This document shows positions 41,658 through 51,076 of a DNA stretch of 59,283 bases, piece by piece. The notes below the pieces were generated by a model. The model had not been told where the DNA came from. It was given only the letters and a program-made list of their open reading frames with translations, and searched no databases. Origin of the DNA: Crocinitomicaceae bacterium (GTDB lineage: Bacteria; Bacteroidota; Bacteroidia; Flavobacteriales_D; Sanyastnellaceae); assembly GCA_002722795.1 (NCBI GenBank), contig PBMY01000017.1, forward strand, positions 1 to 59,283, read 5' to 3'. The position numbers and the translations under genes were made by a program. Numbering within the stretch: position 1 is the first letter of the stretch; the number at the start of each line of letters is the position of its first letter.

Positions 41658-43034
41658 TTACTTTCTTAATGCATCTTTCAGATCTGACGGTGCTAGCTTA
41701 TTCTGAACCCCATCAATCATGCTTTTTAAAGTAAGCATTTTATCAGCTCTTTCATCCTCACCAATAATTACAACGTAAGGAATAGATTTGTCATCAGCAT
41801 ATTTCATCTGCTTTTTAAGCTTCGTGGCATCAGGGTAAATCTCTACAGCAAATCCATTTGACCTTAGCTCAGATGCAATATTGATTTCAGTTTCAATATC
41901 CTCATCTCCCATGTTGGCAATTAAAACATCGGTACTTCTATCCAAGAAATCTGGAAAAAGACTAAAGTGTTCAAGAACATTCTCAATTCTATCTGCTCCA
42001 AAGCTTATCCCAACACCACTCAGCCCCTTCCATCCGAAAATTCCTGTTAGATCATCATATCTACCACCCCCACAAATACTTCCAAAAGGGGTGTTTTTCA
42101 CTCTTACTTCAAATATGGCGCCTGTATAATAGTCCAAACCACGAGCAAGCATTGCATCAAATCGTATTGAAGGCTCATCAATTCCTTGAGCACTAGATCT
42201 AGACAAAAGAGATTTTAAATCATCAATACCATTGGCACCCTCTTCACTATCTCCAATAATACGTGACATTGCATTTAGAATGTCAGTATTTGAACCAGAA
42301 GTATTTGTACTGAATATCCTTGAAATACCTCCACAAACAGCTTCTTCAAACCCTCTGTTCTTAAGCTCCTCAACTACTCCGTCAACCCCTACTTTATCAT
42401 ACTTATCAATTGAAACAGTAAAGTCTGTAAGTTTAGAAGAATCAACTCCTAAGCTTTGAGCTAAAGCTGCAAGTATCCTCCTGTCATTAACATGAATTGT
42501 AAAATCAGGCACACCCAAGTCAATTAGTGCTTCGTGAAACACTTGAACTAAGTCAAATTCACATAGTGTACTTGTAGAGCCAATTATATCTGCATCACAT
42601 TGAGTAAACTCTTGGTATCTACCCTTTCCAGGTCTATCCCCTCTCCACACAGGCTGTATCTGATATCTTCTAAATGGAAAGGTCAAATCATTCCTATTCA
42701 TAACTACAAAGCGAGCAAAAGGAACTGTTAAATCATACCTAAGAGCCTTTTTACTAATTGATGGAGTTAAAGCCTTACTATCATTAGATTCAAGAGCCTT
42801 AGCATCAGCTTTTGCTAGATAATCTCCATTATTGAGTATTCTGAAAATGAGCTTATCCCCTTCCACTCCATACTTACCAGTTAAGGTTTGAAGGTTTTCA
42901 AAAGAAGGGGTATTTACAGGTAAGAATCCATGTTTTTCAAACACATTTCTAATGGTTGAAAAAATCCATTGCCTTCTAGCCATTGCCTTTGGCCCAAAAT
43001 CTCTAGTGCCTTTTGGAATTGAGGGTTTACTCAT
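41658..43034 (-). CDS. hisS: Histidine-tRNA ligase
   Basis: A 458-residue class II aminoacyl-tRNA synthetase that charges tRNA-His. Motif 2 is in FRRYQIQPVWRGDRPGKGRY, the histidine-specific motif LDYYTGAIFEV follows with GGGRYDDL, and motif 3 is GVGISFGADRIE. The C-terminal ~95 residues form the anticodon-binding domain. I choose the ATG at 43034 (MSKPSIPKGTRDF), because the family begins with this segment and because the longer frame to 43064 would overlap ung by 13 nt. It lies 17 nt downstream of ung, so the two are probably co-transcribed. Confidence 0.95.
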   Translation of the reverse strand: MSKPSIPKGTRDFGPKAMARRQWIFSTIRNVFEKHGFLPVNTPSFENLQTLTGKYGVEGDKLIFRILNNGDYLAKADAKALESNDSKALTPSISKKALRYDLTVPFARFVVMNRNDLTFPFRRYQIQPVWRGDRPGKGRYQEFTQCDADIIGSTSTLCEFDLVQVFHEALIDLGVPDFTIHVNDRRILAALAQSLGVDSSKLTDFTVSIDKYDKVGVDGVVEELKNRGFEEAVCGGISRIFSTNTSGSNTDILNAMSRIIGDSEEGANGIDDLKSLLSRSSAQGIDEPSIRFDAMLARGLDYYTGAIFEVRVKNTPFGSICGGGRYDDLTGIFGWKGLSGVGISFGADRIENVLEHFSLFPDFLDRSTDVLIANMGDEDIETEINIASELRSNGFAVEIYPDATKLKKQMKYADDKSIPYVVIIGEDERADKMLTLKSMIDGVQNKLAPSDLKDALRK

Positions 43035-43051
43035 CAAAGCCAAAGTTAAGA

Positions 43052-43789
43052 CTACATCAACCAATTAATCTCATTCTCTCCTAGTTCTATCAGCGCATTA
43101 TTAACATTTGAAAATGGCTTAGAACCAAAGAAGCCTCTATATGCAGATAGTGGACTAGGATGAGCGGAAATAAACAGCCTATGTTTTGCTAAATCAATAT
43201 TATTTCCAAGTGTTTCAGCGTCTTTACCCCAAAGAATAAAACAGACTCCACTTTTATTTTCATTAATCTCTTGTAAGACTAAATCTATCAACAACTCCCA
43301 CCCTTTATTACGATGTGATCTTGGTTCTGATGACCTAACACTCAAACAAGAGTTTAAAAGTAAAACTCCTTGACTAGCTAGATTGGACAAATCTGTAGAT
43401 CTAACACCACCAATATCATTAGACAATTCCACAAAAATATTTCTAAGAGATGGTGGTGTATTCACTCTCTCAGGAACAGAAAATGCCAAACCATCAGCTT
43501 GTCCTACACCGTGATAAGGATCCTGACCAAGAATTACAACTTTGACATCTTGAAAACTTGTCAATTTAAAAGCTCTGAAAATATTTTCAGGCTTAGGAAA
43601 GCAATAATTGGAAGAATATTCATCTACCAAAAACCTCTGAAGACTCTCAAAATGAGAGGAATTTGAAAACTTTTTAAAAATATTTGACCAACCTTTAGAG
43701 GTGGGTATTTGTGAAATTAAGGTACTCAATGACTTGATTTTCAGTCGTTCATGAATTTTAAAGTCACTATCCTTAAATAAACTGTGCAT
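43052..43789 (-). CDS. ung: Uracil-DNA glycosylase (family 1)
   Basis: A 245-residue base-excision repair enzyme that removes uracil from DNA. The catalytic aspartate is D90 in the water-activating loop GQDPYHGVGQADGLAFSVP, and the C-terminal HPSPLSAYRGFFGS carries the catalytic histidine and the DNA-intercalating loop. It is slightly longer at the N-terminus than the usual ~225 residues, so a downstream start is possible. It precedes hisS on the minus strand and has a TACTTTGC box 41 nt upstream in the divergent gap shared with the helicase. Confidence 0.96.
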   Translation of the reverse strand: MHSLFKDSDFKIHERLKIKSLSTLISQIPTSKGWSNIFKKFSNSSHFESLQRFLVDEYSSNYCFPKPENIFRAFKLTSFQDVKVVILGQDPYHGVGQADGLAFSVPERVNTPPSLRNIFVELSNDIGGVRSTDLSNLASQGVLLLNSCLSVRSSEPRSHRNKGWELLIDLVLQEINENKSGVCFILWGKDAETLGNNIDLAKHRLFISAHPSPLSAYRGFFGSKPFSNVNNALIELGENEINWLM

Positions 43790-43828
43790 TCAATATTTAA
43801 TAATCGTGTTAGTTTAATTTTCGACTAA

Positions 43829-43836
43829 GCAAAGTA
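43829..43836 (-). promoter_or_regulatory. -7-like promoter box for ung
   Basis: On the minus strand this reads TACTTTGC, matching the TAnnTTGC form seen at other starts here. It lies about 41 nt before the ung start and is only 5 nt from the plus-strand box for the helicase, forming a compact divergent promoter. Confidence 0.3.
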
Positions 43837-43841
43837 AAAGG

Positions 43842-43849
43842 TATTTTTG
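43842..43849 (+). promoter_or_regulatory. -7 promoter box for the DEAH helicase gene
   Basis: TATTTTTG is an exact TAnnTTTG match, and a TTTCG about 19 nt upstream is near the -33 TTTG consensus. It leaves a leader of roughly 37 nt before the ATG at 43890. Confidence 0.45.
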
Positions 43850-43889
43850 CACTTTCCCATTCTAATTTCAGACAACGACCAATTCGTCC

Positions 43890-45416
43890 ATGGATCCTAA
43901 ATTCAGAGCAAATCTAGAAAAATCTAGGGGTAAGAAATTATACGGATATCAGAAAACAGCTATCGACCAAATACTTGATAAATTCAATAATAACAACGAT
44001 AACTTCAATCTTTTATTCCAATTACCTACTGGAGGAGGTAAAACTGTAATTTTTTCCGAGCTTACCAAAAGATACATTTTAGCCAAGGGCAAAAAGGTAC
44101 TTATCCTAACTCACAGAATTGAGCTTTTGGGCCAAACCTCAAACATGCTTTCTGAAATTGGCGTAACTAACAAGGTAATTAACGCTAAGGTGAAGGATCT
44201 TGAGGATGGTGAGGATCATTGGTGTTATGTAGCTATGGTTGAAACCCTAAACAACCGTATCAATGAGGAGGCAATGGAGTTTAAGAACCTAGGACTCATA
44301 ATTGTTGATGAAGCTCACTACAATAGTTTTAGAAAGTTATTCAAGCATTTTGCAAGTCAAGCTCTATTGGGAGTAACTGCTACTCCATTAAGCTCAAACA
44401 TTAAGCTTCCTCTTCATGACAATTATCAAGAGCTTATTGTAGGTGAAAGCATTTCTTCTCTTGTAAACCAGAAGTACCTTTCTAAGGCACACACCTACAA
44501 TTATGATGTAAATCTTAAAGCTCTTAAAGTGGGTATTAACGGGGATTACACTGTTAGTTCCTCTGAAAGACTCTACGGTAATTACCTAATGCAGGAGAAA
44601 CTTCTTTACGCATATGAGGAGAAGGCCAAAGGAACTAAAACCCTAATCTTCAATAATGGGATTAATACCTCTAAACAGGTTCAGGCAATGTTTGAAGAAG
44701 AAGGATATGAGTGTAAACACCTTGATAACACTCACAGCGAAAAAGAAAGAGCAGAAATTTTAGAATGGTTTCACACAAAACCTGACGCTATTCTATCATC
44801 AGTTAGCATTCTTACCACTGGTTTTGACGAGCCAACAGTAGAAACTATCATACTTAACAGAGCTACGAAATCTCTCACTCTTTATCATCAAATGATTGGT
44901 AGAGGATCTCGTTTTTTAAAGCACAAACAAGAATTTAACGTCATTGACTTAGGTAATAACGCAAGAAGATTTGGACTATGGGATGCACATATCAATTGGC
45001 AAGAAATATTTAAAGCACCTCAAGCATTTATAGACGGTCTATACTCAGATGAGGAGATCGAAAATGAATTTGTATACCAAATGCCAGAGGATTTAGCTAA
45101 GAAATTCGAAGGAGGGCCTGAAACCGGATTTGATATGATGGAAGTCTACAATGAAGTGATGAAGCAGGCTGAAAGACCGAAAAAGGCTGTTGATTTAAGT
45201 CTTGAACAACATAAGAAGATCATTAAATATGCAGCTGACGATTATTGGGATGCTGTAGAGTTAATTGATCTTCTTAGTGACGACATCAACTTTAGAGTTA
45301 AGCAATACTCTAAGTGTATGGCTAAGACAACAGATAATTACAGAACTTGGCTACAAGATGAGTACACACGAAGACTCAAGACTGAGTTAAGACATGCCTT
45401 TAACGAGGAAGATTAA
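43890..45416 (+). CDS. DEAD/DEAH-box helicase (SF2, SSL2-like)
   Basis: A 508-residue superfamily 2 helicase. Q-box/motif I is LPTGGGKT (residues 45-52), motif II is DEAH at 140-143, motif III is LGVTATP, and motifs V and VI are SSVSILTTGFDEPTVE and QMIGRGSRF. A ~110-residue C-terminal region (LSLEQHKKIIKYAADDYWDA) is helical and has no name I recognise. There is no nuclease, methylase or protease domain, and the neighbours (ung, tsaD) are housekeeping, so a DNA repair or RNA role is more likely than a restriction role. The biological substrate is not known. Confidence 0.9.
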   Translation: MDPKFRANLEKSRGKKLYGYQKTAIDQILDKFNNNNDNFNLLFQLPTGGGKTVIFSELTKRYILAKGKKVLILTHRIELLGQTSNMLSEIGVTNKVINAKVKDLEDGEDHWCYVAMVETLNNRINEEAMEFKNLGLIIVDEAHYNSFRKLFKHFASQALLGVTATPLSSNIKLPLHDNYQELIVGESISSLVNQKYLSKAHTYNYDVNLKALKVGINGDYTVSSSERLYGNYLMQEKLLYAYEEKAKGTKTLIFNNGINTSKQVQAMFEEEGYECKHLDNTHSEKERAEILEWFHTKPDAILSSVSILTTGFDEPTVETIILNRATKSLTLYHQMIGRGSRFLKHKQEFNVIDLGNNARRFGLWDAHINWQEIFKAPQAFIDGLYSDEEIENEFVYQMPEDLAKKFEGGPETGFDMMEVYNEVMKQAERPKKAVDLSLEQHKKIIKYAADDYWDAVELIDLLSDDINFRVKQYSKCMAKTTDNYRTWLQDEYTRRLKTELRHAFNEED

Positions 45417-45490
45417 TTATCAAAAATTTTTCTTAGCTTACAATATCAAAAGACACTAATATTTTTTTGTCAAAATTGAAGTTTCCCCTT

Positions 45491-46534
45491 TTAAACTGAG
45501 TGTCTCAGATCTGGTAATCTGGGGCTAGGCACGTCTTTTAGATTTCCAAACCTCTCATCTTCGAAATCAAACACCCCAACAATACCTACCATGGCAGCAT
45601 TATCTGTACAATATCTGAGTTGAGGAATGTAGATATTCCAATCATCTGATTTTGCCTTCGCCTCAAGAGCATTTCGCAATCCAGAGTTTGCACTAACACC
45701 TCCTGCAATTGCAATTTCATCAATCCTAGTTTGCTGAACTGCAAGCACTAATTTATCCATTAACATAGATATAATAGTGTGCTGTACAGAAGCACAGAAA
45801 TCGTAGAGATTTTGTTTGTTTGCATCGATAAAAAAATCTGGATTTTCTTGCAAATTCTTTTGAAGAAATCTTAAAACCTGGGTTTTAAATCCACTAAAGC
45901 TTAGATTTAACTTAAACACATTAGACTTATTGAAAATGAATCTTTTACAATCTCCTAATTTACTATACTTATCTATCAATGGTCCGCCAGGGTACGGAAG
46001 TCCAATAAGTTTAGCCACCTTGTCAAAAGCTTCACCAGCAGCATCGTCTAGAGTAGTTCCAATAACCTCCATTTCAGATGGCGAATCAACTCTTACAATT
46101 TGAGTATGACCACCTGAAACTGTAAGGCATAAAAACGGGAAATTGGGAGAAGGAGAATCGTCTAAAAAATGCGCAAGAATATGTGCCCTCATATGATTCA
46201 CCGTGATAGTTGGAATGTCATTTGCCCATGCCCAAGATTTGGCAAAAGATGATCCGACTAAAAGCGACCCACTAAGTCCGGGTCCATTTGTGTAAGCAAC
46301 AGCATCTATATCCTTAATATTCACATTTGCATCCTTCAATGCCAAAGAAAGAGTGGGAATAATATTGCTTTGGTGCGCTCTTGAAGCTAACTCAGGGACA
46401 ACTCCACCAAACCTACTGTGCACTTCTTGGTTTGCAACTAGGTTGCTCAGAACTTGATTTCCTTTGATCACAGCAACACCTGTATCATCGCATGACGATT
46501 CAATTGCAAGTATTGTATGATTTGGGATATTCAA
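45491..46534 (-). CDS. tsaD: tRNA N6-adenosine threonylcarbamoyltransferase TsaD
   Basis: A 347-residue ASKHA-fold enzyme that transfers threonylcarbamoyl to A37 of ANN-reading tRNAs with TsaB and TsaE. The N-terminal ILAIESSCDDTGVAV is diagnostic, the metal ligands are H114 and H118 (NHMRAH), and later motifs include VSGGHTQIV and AGGVSANSGLR. The start must be TTG at 46534: no ATG or GTG lies between an upstream in-frame stop and the conserved N-terminus. A TATTTTTG box lies about 20 nt upstream. The gap after its stop, 45417-45490, is AT-rich with no clear hairpin. Confidence 0.95.
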   Translation of the reverse strand: MNIPNHTILAIESSCDDTGVAVIKGNQVLSNLVANQEVHSRFGGVVPELASRAHQSNIIPTLSLALKDANVNIKDIDAVAYTNGPGLSGSLLVGSSFAKSWAWANDIPTITVNHMRAHILAHFLDDSPSPNFPFLCLTVSGGHTQIVRVDSPSEMEVIGTTLDDAAGEAFDKVAKLIGLPYPGGPLIDKYSKLGDCKRFIFNKSNVFKLNLSFSGFKTQVLRFLQKNLQENPDFFIDANKQNLYDFCASVQHTIISMLMDKLVLAVQQTRIDEIAIAGGVSANSGLRNALEAKAKSDDWNIYIPQLRYCTDNAAMVGIVGVFDFEDERFGNLKDVPSPRLPDLRHSV

Positions 46535-46554
46535 AACGCTAAATAATTAGAAGA

Positions 46555-46562
46555 CAAAAATA
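46555..46562 (-). promoter_or_regulatory. -7 promoter box for tsaD
   Basis: On the minus strand this reads TATTTTTG, an exact TAnnTTTG match ending about 20 nt before the TTG start of tsaD. Confidence 0.45.
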
Positions 46563-46579
46563 CAACGGCATTGTCTAGG

Positions 46580-46587
46580 TAACTTGC
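46580..46587 (+). promoter_or_regulatory. -7-like promoter box TAACTTGC before the TamB-like gene
   Basis: TAACTTGC ends 7 nt before the ATG at 46595, in the 60-nt gap shared divergently with tsaD. It is identical to three other boxes in this window. Confidence 0.35.
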
Positions 46588-46594
46588 GCATTCA

Positions 46595-49500
46595 ATGCAA
46601 AGAGCTAAAAAAATATTACTTAGATGCGTTATTGTTATTCTAGCTATTTGCATAGGAGTCTCTATTACAATCCATATTCCATTTGTTCAAAGAATAATAG
46701 TCACTAAAACAGCAAACCACTTTTCTCAAGAGCTTGGAGCTAAAGTGAGTATAGAGGGGGTTATAATCAGTCCCTTTTCAGGCAGAGTTGATATTAGCGG
46801 AATAAGTTGTAATTCATTCATTTTAGACGCCAGCTGTGATGAAATTCAAGTAAACGGGTGGGAGATCTTAAGAAATCATGGCCAAATAAAAACAGCAAGT
46901 TTCAATAATCTTCAATGGGAAGTTCTAGGCAATTATGTTGGAACAACTAAGAATCTTAAACTAGAAGGGATTGATATAGATTTATTATCAGTTGAATCAG
47001 CTGTAATCAATCAGCTTAATACAACTACAGGAGGATTTGGCCCAGACTCCTTGAAAATTACAAGTCTCAAAACTAGAATAGCATACAATGAAGCTTTAAA
47101 GATTAGGGTTGACACCCTTATCGCAGATAGCATTAAAGCAAATGGAGAGTTTGTAATTCATGATGACTTTTCAATTGAAGCGCTATTAAATCTAGATGCA
47201 TATCCAACACATTTCAATAAGAATTTAGGGTTTGATTTAGGCCAAATAATAGGCCAAATCCAATACAGTGACAGTACGATTTTCATAAAAGACCTTAGAT
47301 CATCTAAGGGCCACTTTATTGAAGAAGGAAATCTGAAGATTGATCTTAAAGAGTGGACAATTTTAGGAAAAACGATTTTAGATGGAACATCAATAAATAT
47401 TGATGCAATGGGAACGATGGATTCAGCTGAAGGTATAGCATACATTGATCATATAGGGATAATGGACTTTATCGTTGAACATAATAATTTAATGTATGTT
47501 GCTAAAATTAATTCGGATAAAATTGTCACTAATGGAATTCAAATTCACAATGTTGGGGTTAAATTACATGGTGATTTAGGGTTAAACTCTTGTGAATTGA
47601 AATTACAGAGTAATGAGATTAATATAGAAACCGTGATAGATCCTATAGAATTGATTGAAGGGAATTATGAGTCAAATGGTGTAGCCCAAATCAAAGATTC
47701 AGGATTTTTAGCTAGAATAACAGATAAAACTATTGAAACTGGAAGTAATACTAAAGTGGATTGGAATGTCACTGCAGACAAGTATAATGTGCACTTTTCA
47801 TCAAATTTCATTGCATTTAATGGACTTAGACTTAATCAGTTTGAATATGAGGGAGATGTCAAAAACATCTCAGGCCATGCCTCGTGTGAAGAAGTTCTGA
47901 TATTAAATAATGATCGTTCGTCACGGCTTGTATCTTCTCTTGAAACTCACATTTCTAATGATGAACAGCTAAGTATATATTCTACTTGGAAAAGCACTAA
48001 AGGTGTTGATGGTGAATTAGATGTAATTGGAGAATTTGAGGATGAATTAGACCTAAGATTTAGTATGGTTACAGAGGCTCTTTCTGAAGACCAAACAACT
48101 GAATGGTTTGGTATTCCTATCGAAACAGAAGCAATTGAAATTGAAGGGTTGATTTCAGGAATGATAACTCAGCCAAAAATCGCTTTGAATACACATAGTA
48201 CAGATTTAAAAGTATTTGGAGAAAATATATCTGATTGCTTTTTATATTTTTTTCATGAAGATGGTCAAAACCAAATTACATCACAATTAAAAGGTCTTGG
48301 TGAATTAGATATTGGATTGATAACTGTGTTAGGAACGTTCAACCTTCAATCGCTTGATCTCACAACATCAATCAATGAATTACCCCTCAGCTATATCAAT
48401 CCGCTTATGTCAAAAAACTCTGTTGTATTAGATGGAGAAATAAACGGTGTGTTTTCAATTGACGGTTCGATTAGCGAGCCCAAAATTACAGGTAACGGTA
48501 ATTTAGACGATTGTTCAGTGCAGGTTGATTACATGGGCACCAAATATTATGTTAATGGTAATTTTAATGTTGAACCTGATGCAATTGAATTAAACGGTCT
48601 AGAAGTAGATGATGGAAATAATGGAGCCGGATTTCTTGTAGGCACAATTCTTCACAATCATTTTAAAGATTGGAATATCGACATTTCACTTATCGCTGAA
48701 GAAACACCAATTGAAATAATAAACATCCCCTATTCTCCAGAAAGATACTTTTATGGTATTGGTAAAGGAGTTGGTGATATAAACGTATTTGGATATGATG
48801 ATCATATTGTTATTGAAGCAAATCTTGAAACTAGTGAGGGAACTGAGTTTGCACTTCCAATGGACGTTGTTTCTAGCAGCGATTGGTCTTCATTTGTAGA
48901 AATAAAAGACGGTTTAGAGAAGTCTACTGAAAAAAGTAGCAATGAAAACCAAGAGATAAATATAACTGATGTTAGCCTTGATATTAATCTAGAGATAACA
49001 CCATCTTCTGAAGCAAGGATAGTATTTAACTCTGAGTTGGGAGATGAAATAACAGGAAGGTGTAAAGGACATATCCACCTAGACCTTCATGATTTAGAAA
49101 GGCTAGAAATGTTTGGAAATTTAGAGATAGTTGAAGGAGATTATGCTTTTAATCTTAAAAACATAATCAGCAAGAAATTTGAAGCTATGCCCGGTGGGAC
49201 TATTCAGTGGTTTGGCGATCCCTACAATGCTCATATAGACATTTCTACATTGTATAAAACAAGAGCATCATTAAGGCCGATTTTGCCTGAAATAACTGAT
49301 GCTTCTAAATACAATATCGAATTAGGGCTAAACCTTAGAGGTGAATTAATGAGGCCAGGGATTCTATTTGATATTTCTATACCTGATGCTAGTGAACAAT
49401 ATAGAGCTGCACTTGCTTCAATTTTTTCAAATGAAGAGGAGCTTAGTAGACAGGCCGTGTCACTTCTTGTAATCAACTCATTTCTACCAAGCACATGGCA

Positions 49501-49936
49501 TGCTTCTGCTGTAGGGTCAACTGGGATTCAAGAGAGTAGTTCAGAACTTATAACTGCTCAAATCGCGCATTGGCTTTCAGGAATAAGTGACGATGTTAAT
49601 ATTGGAATAGATTATGATAGTGCTGTAAGTACAGGAGATGAAACTGCTATTGCTGTTGCTCTTTCAACTCAGTTATTTAATGACAGACTGCATATAGAAG
49701 GTGAAGTAGGTACACAGAACTTGTATTCTGGTACAACTGATGATCTTCAAATTCAAGATATAAAGATCAAGTACGATATTAAAGAGGACGGTACTATTCA
49801 ATTAACAGGTTATTCTACTCAAAGAGCTACTGTTCCGGGTCTAGAAGGCGAAAGCGTACAGGGAGTTGGCATCTTATTCAACAAAGACTTCGATAGAATA
49901 AAAGATTTGTTTAAAAGCAAGTCAAAAAATAATTAA
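46595..49936 (+). CDS. Translocation/assembly module TamB-domain protein
   Basis: A 1113-residue envelope protein. An N-terminal signal anchor (residues 8-27, CVIVILAICIGVSITIHIPF) leads into a very long repetitive beta-structure of the AsmA/TamB type. The C-terminal ~350 residues match the TamB (DUF490) domain: LGDEITGRCKGHIHLDLHD, GDYAFNLKNIISKKF, then PGILFDISIPDA and a final FLPSTWHASAVGSTG segment. In Proteobacteria TamB spans the periplasm and works with TamA in outer-membrane assembly and lipid transport; Bacteroidota have related forms. tamA is not nearby. Low complexity outside the C-terminus makes the exact homology weaker there. Confidence 0.88.
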   Translation: MQRAKKILLRCVIVILAICIGVSITIHIPFVQRIIVTKTANHFSQELGAKVSIEGVIISPFSGRVDISGISCNSFILDASCDEIQVNGWEILRNHGQIKTASFNNLQWEVLGNYVGTTKNLKLEGIDIDLLSVESAVINQLNTTTGGFGPDSLKITSLKTRIAYNEALKIRVDTLIADSIKANGEFVIHDDFSIEALLNLDAYPTHFNKNLGFDLGQIIGQIQYSDSTIFIKDLRSSKGHFIEEGNLKIDLKEWTILGKTILDGTSINIDAMGTMDSAEGIAYIDHIGIMDFIVEHNNLMYVAKINSDKIVTNGIQIHNVGVKLHGDLGLNSCELKLQSNEINIETVIDPIELIEGNYESNGVAQIKDSGFLARITDKTIETGSNTKVDWNVTADKYNVHFSSNFIAFNGLRLNQFEYEGDVKNISGHASCEEVLILNNDRSSRLVSSLETHISNDEQLSIYSTWKSTKGVDGELDVIGEFEDELDLRFSMVTEALSEDQTTEWFGIPIETEAIEIEGLISGMITQPKIALNTHSTDLKVFGENISDCFLYFFHEDGQNQITSQLKGLGELDIGLITVLGTFNLQSLDLTTSINELPLSYINPLMSKNSVVLDGEINGVFSIDGSISEPKITGNGNLDDCSVQVDYMGTKYYVNGNFNVEPDAIELNGLEVDDGNNGAGFLVGTILHNHFKDWNIDISLIAEETPIEIINIPYSPERYFYGIGKGVGDINVFGYDDHIVIEANLETSEGTEFALPMDVVSSSDWSSFVEIKDGLEKSTEKSSNENQEINITDVSLDINLEITPSSEARIVFNSELGDEITGRCKGHIHLDLHDLERLEMFGNLEIVEGDYAFNLKNIISKKFEAMPGGTIQWFGDPYNAHIDISTLYKTRASLRPILPEITDASKYNIELGLNLRGELMRPGILFDISIPDASEQYRAALASIFSNEEELSRQAVSLLVINSFLPSTWHASAVGSTGIQESSSELITAQIAHWLSGISDDVNIGIDYDSAVSTGDETAIAVALSTQLFNDRLHIEGEVGTQNLYSGTTDDLQIQDIKIKYDIKEDGTIQLTGYSTQRATVPGLEGESVQGVGILFNKDFDRIKDLFKSKSKNN

Positions 49937-49972
49937 CTTTCAATTCCAATTCTCAAACACCCAAAACAACAA

Positions 49973-51073
49973 ATGACATCATCAGTATCAAAATTAGGAG
50001 CTCTTGCTACAACTCTACTATTCCTATCATTTGCCACTTCTGCGCAAATAACAATAAACACTATCCATCTTCCACAAGCAGGAAGCACCTATACAATCCA
50101 GGAATCTACTCCTGAACCACTTGTAGATTACTCAAATACTGGCGCTGGAGTGACTTGGGATTTCTCAGGGATAGAATCTATGAATGAATTAGAGATTGAT
50201 TTCGGAGACATCGAAAGCGCACCTACCCTTGCACAGTTGGTTTTTAATCAACCTTGGATGCAGCCTGACCACGTTTGTGACATATACGGCCCAGGAGAAC
50301 TTCCTGACATGAGTGAATTCGGATCTGAACTTCCTATAGAATTAAGTAGCTTCTACAACTACTACCAAACAAGCGGTGATAGTTATAATATAGCTGGATT
50401 CTCAATGGGAGCACAAGGAATTGATTTTCCTATACCTTATACAGATATTGATGAAATTCATCCATTACCTCTTTCATACGGAGATAACGTGAATTCTACT
50501 CACGCATTTTTAGCTGAAATCCCAACAATGTTTTCATACGCTTCTGAAGGTTCAAGAGTTGGCGTTGTCGATGGATGGGGTACTTTACTTCTTCCTAACG
50601 GTGAAGAGCATGAAGTTCTTAGACTTGCTACTACAATTAATAAATCTGACGAATTCACACTAGAAGGAATGGATCCTATTCCATTTGAATACGAAACGAC
50701 AGTATACCAATGGCTAGGAGATGGCGGTCTTCCATACTTAGAAGTTCAAACTGCATTTGACGTTCCTTTTAGAGTTCGTTACCAAGGTGAAGTTGAAGAA
50801 GACAACACGTCAGGAACTGAAGGAATTACAGGAGTAATTCAAGAAGACATCAAGATGTTCCCTAACCCAGCAAATGTTGGAGAAACAATTACTCTTCAAG
50901 GAGTTGACGCTAATTCAACTTGGGAGGTAAGAAACGGATCAGGAGTACTTTGTAAAAAAGGACAAGGGTCATTACTTGACACAGAAAATCTTAGTATTGG
51001 CGCTTACTTTTTAATTCAAAATACGAGTAAAAACGGTCTTCTATCTAGACCTAAAGTATTGATAATTCAGTAG
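49973..51073 (+). CDS. Secreted protein with T9SS type A sorting domain
   Basis: A 366-residue secreted protein with a signal peptide ending near residue 24 (FATSAQ). The body is beta-rich and acidic with a repeated-tyrosine, proline-rich pattern that I do not recognise. The C-terminal ~75 residues look like a T9SS type A domain: IKMFPNPANVGETITLQGV, then WEVRNGSGVLCKKG and LSIGAYFLI followed by PKVLIIQ. A TAACTTTC box overlaps the gap after the TamB-like gene. The stop is only 3 nt from the end of the convergent lipoprotein gene. Confidence 0.8.
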   Translation: MTSSVSKLGALATTLLFLSFATSAQITINTIHLPQAGSTYTIQESTPEPLVDYSNTGAGVTWDFSGIESMNELEIDFGDIESAPTLAQLVFNQPWMQPDHVCDIYGPGELPDMSEFGSELPIELSSFYNYYQTSGDSYNIAGFSMGAQGIDFPIPYTDIDEIHPLPLSYGDNVNSTHAFLAEIPTMFSYASEGSRVGVVDGWGTLLLPNGEEHEVLRLATTINKSDEFTLEGMDPIPFEYETTVYQWLGDGGLPYLEVQTAFDVPFRVRYQGEVEEDNTSGTEGITGVIQEDIKMFPNPANVGETITLQGVDANSTWEVRNGSGVLCKKGQGSLLDTENLSIGAYFLIQNTSKNGLLSRPKVLIIQ

Positions 51074-51076
51074 ATT

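Noticed and set aside
43035-43064. A longer hisS start at 43064
   Set aside because: It would add ten residues not typical of HisRS and overlap ung; the family-like start MSKPSIPKGTRDF is at 43034.
43890-45416. The helicase as part of a restriction or phage-defence system
   Set aside because: There is no nuclease, methylase or toxin gene beside it; the neighbours are ung/hisS and tsaD, which are housekeeping.
45417-45490. A terminator between the helicase and tsaD
   Set aside because: The gap has an AAAAATTTTT palindrome and a T-run, but no GC-containing stem that would form a stable hairpin.
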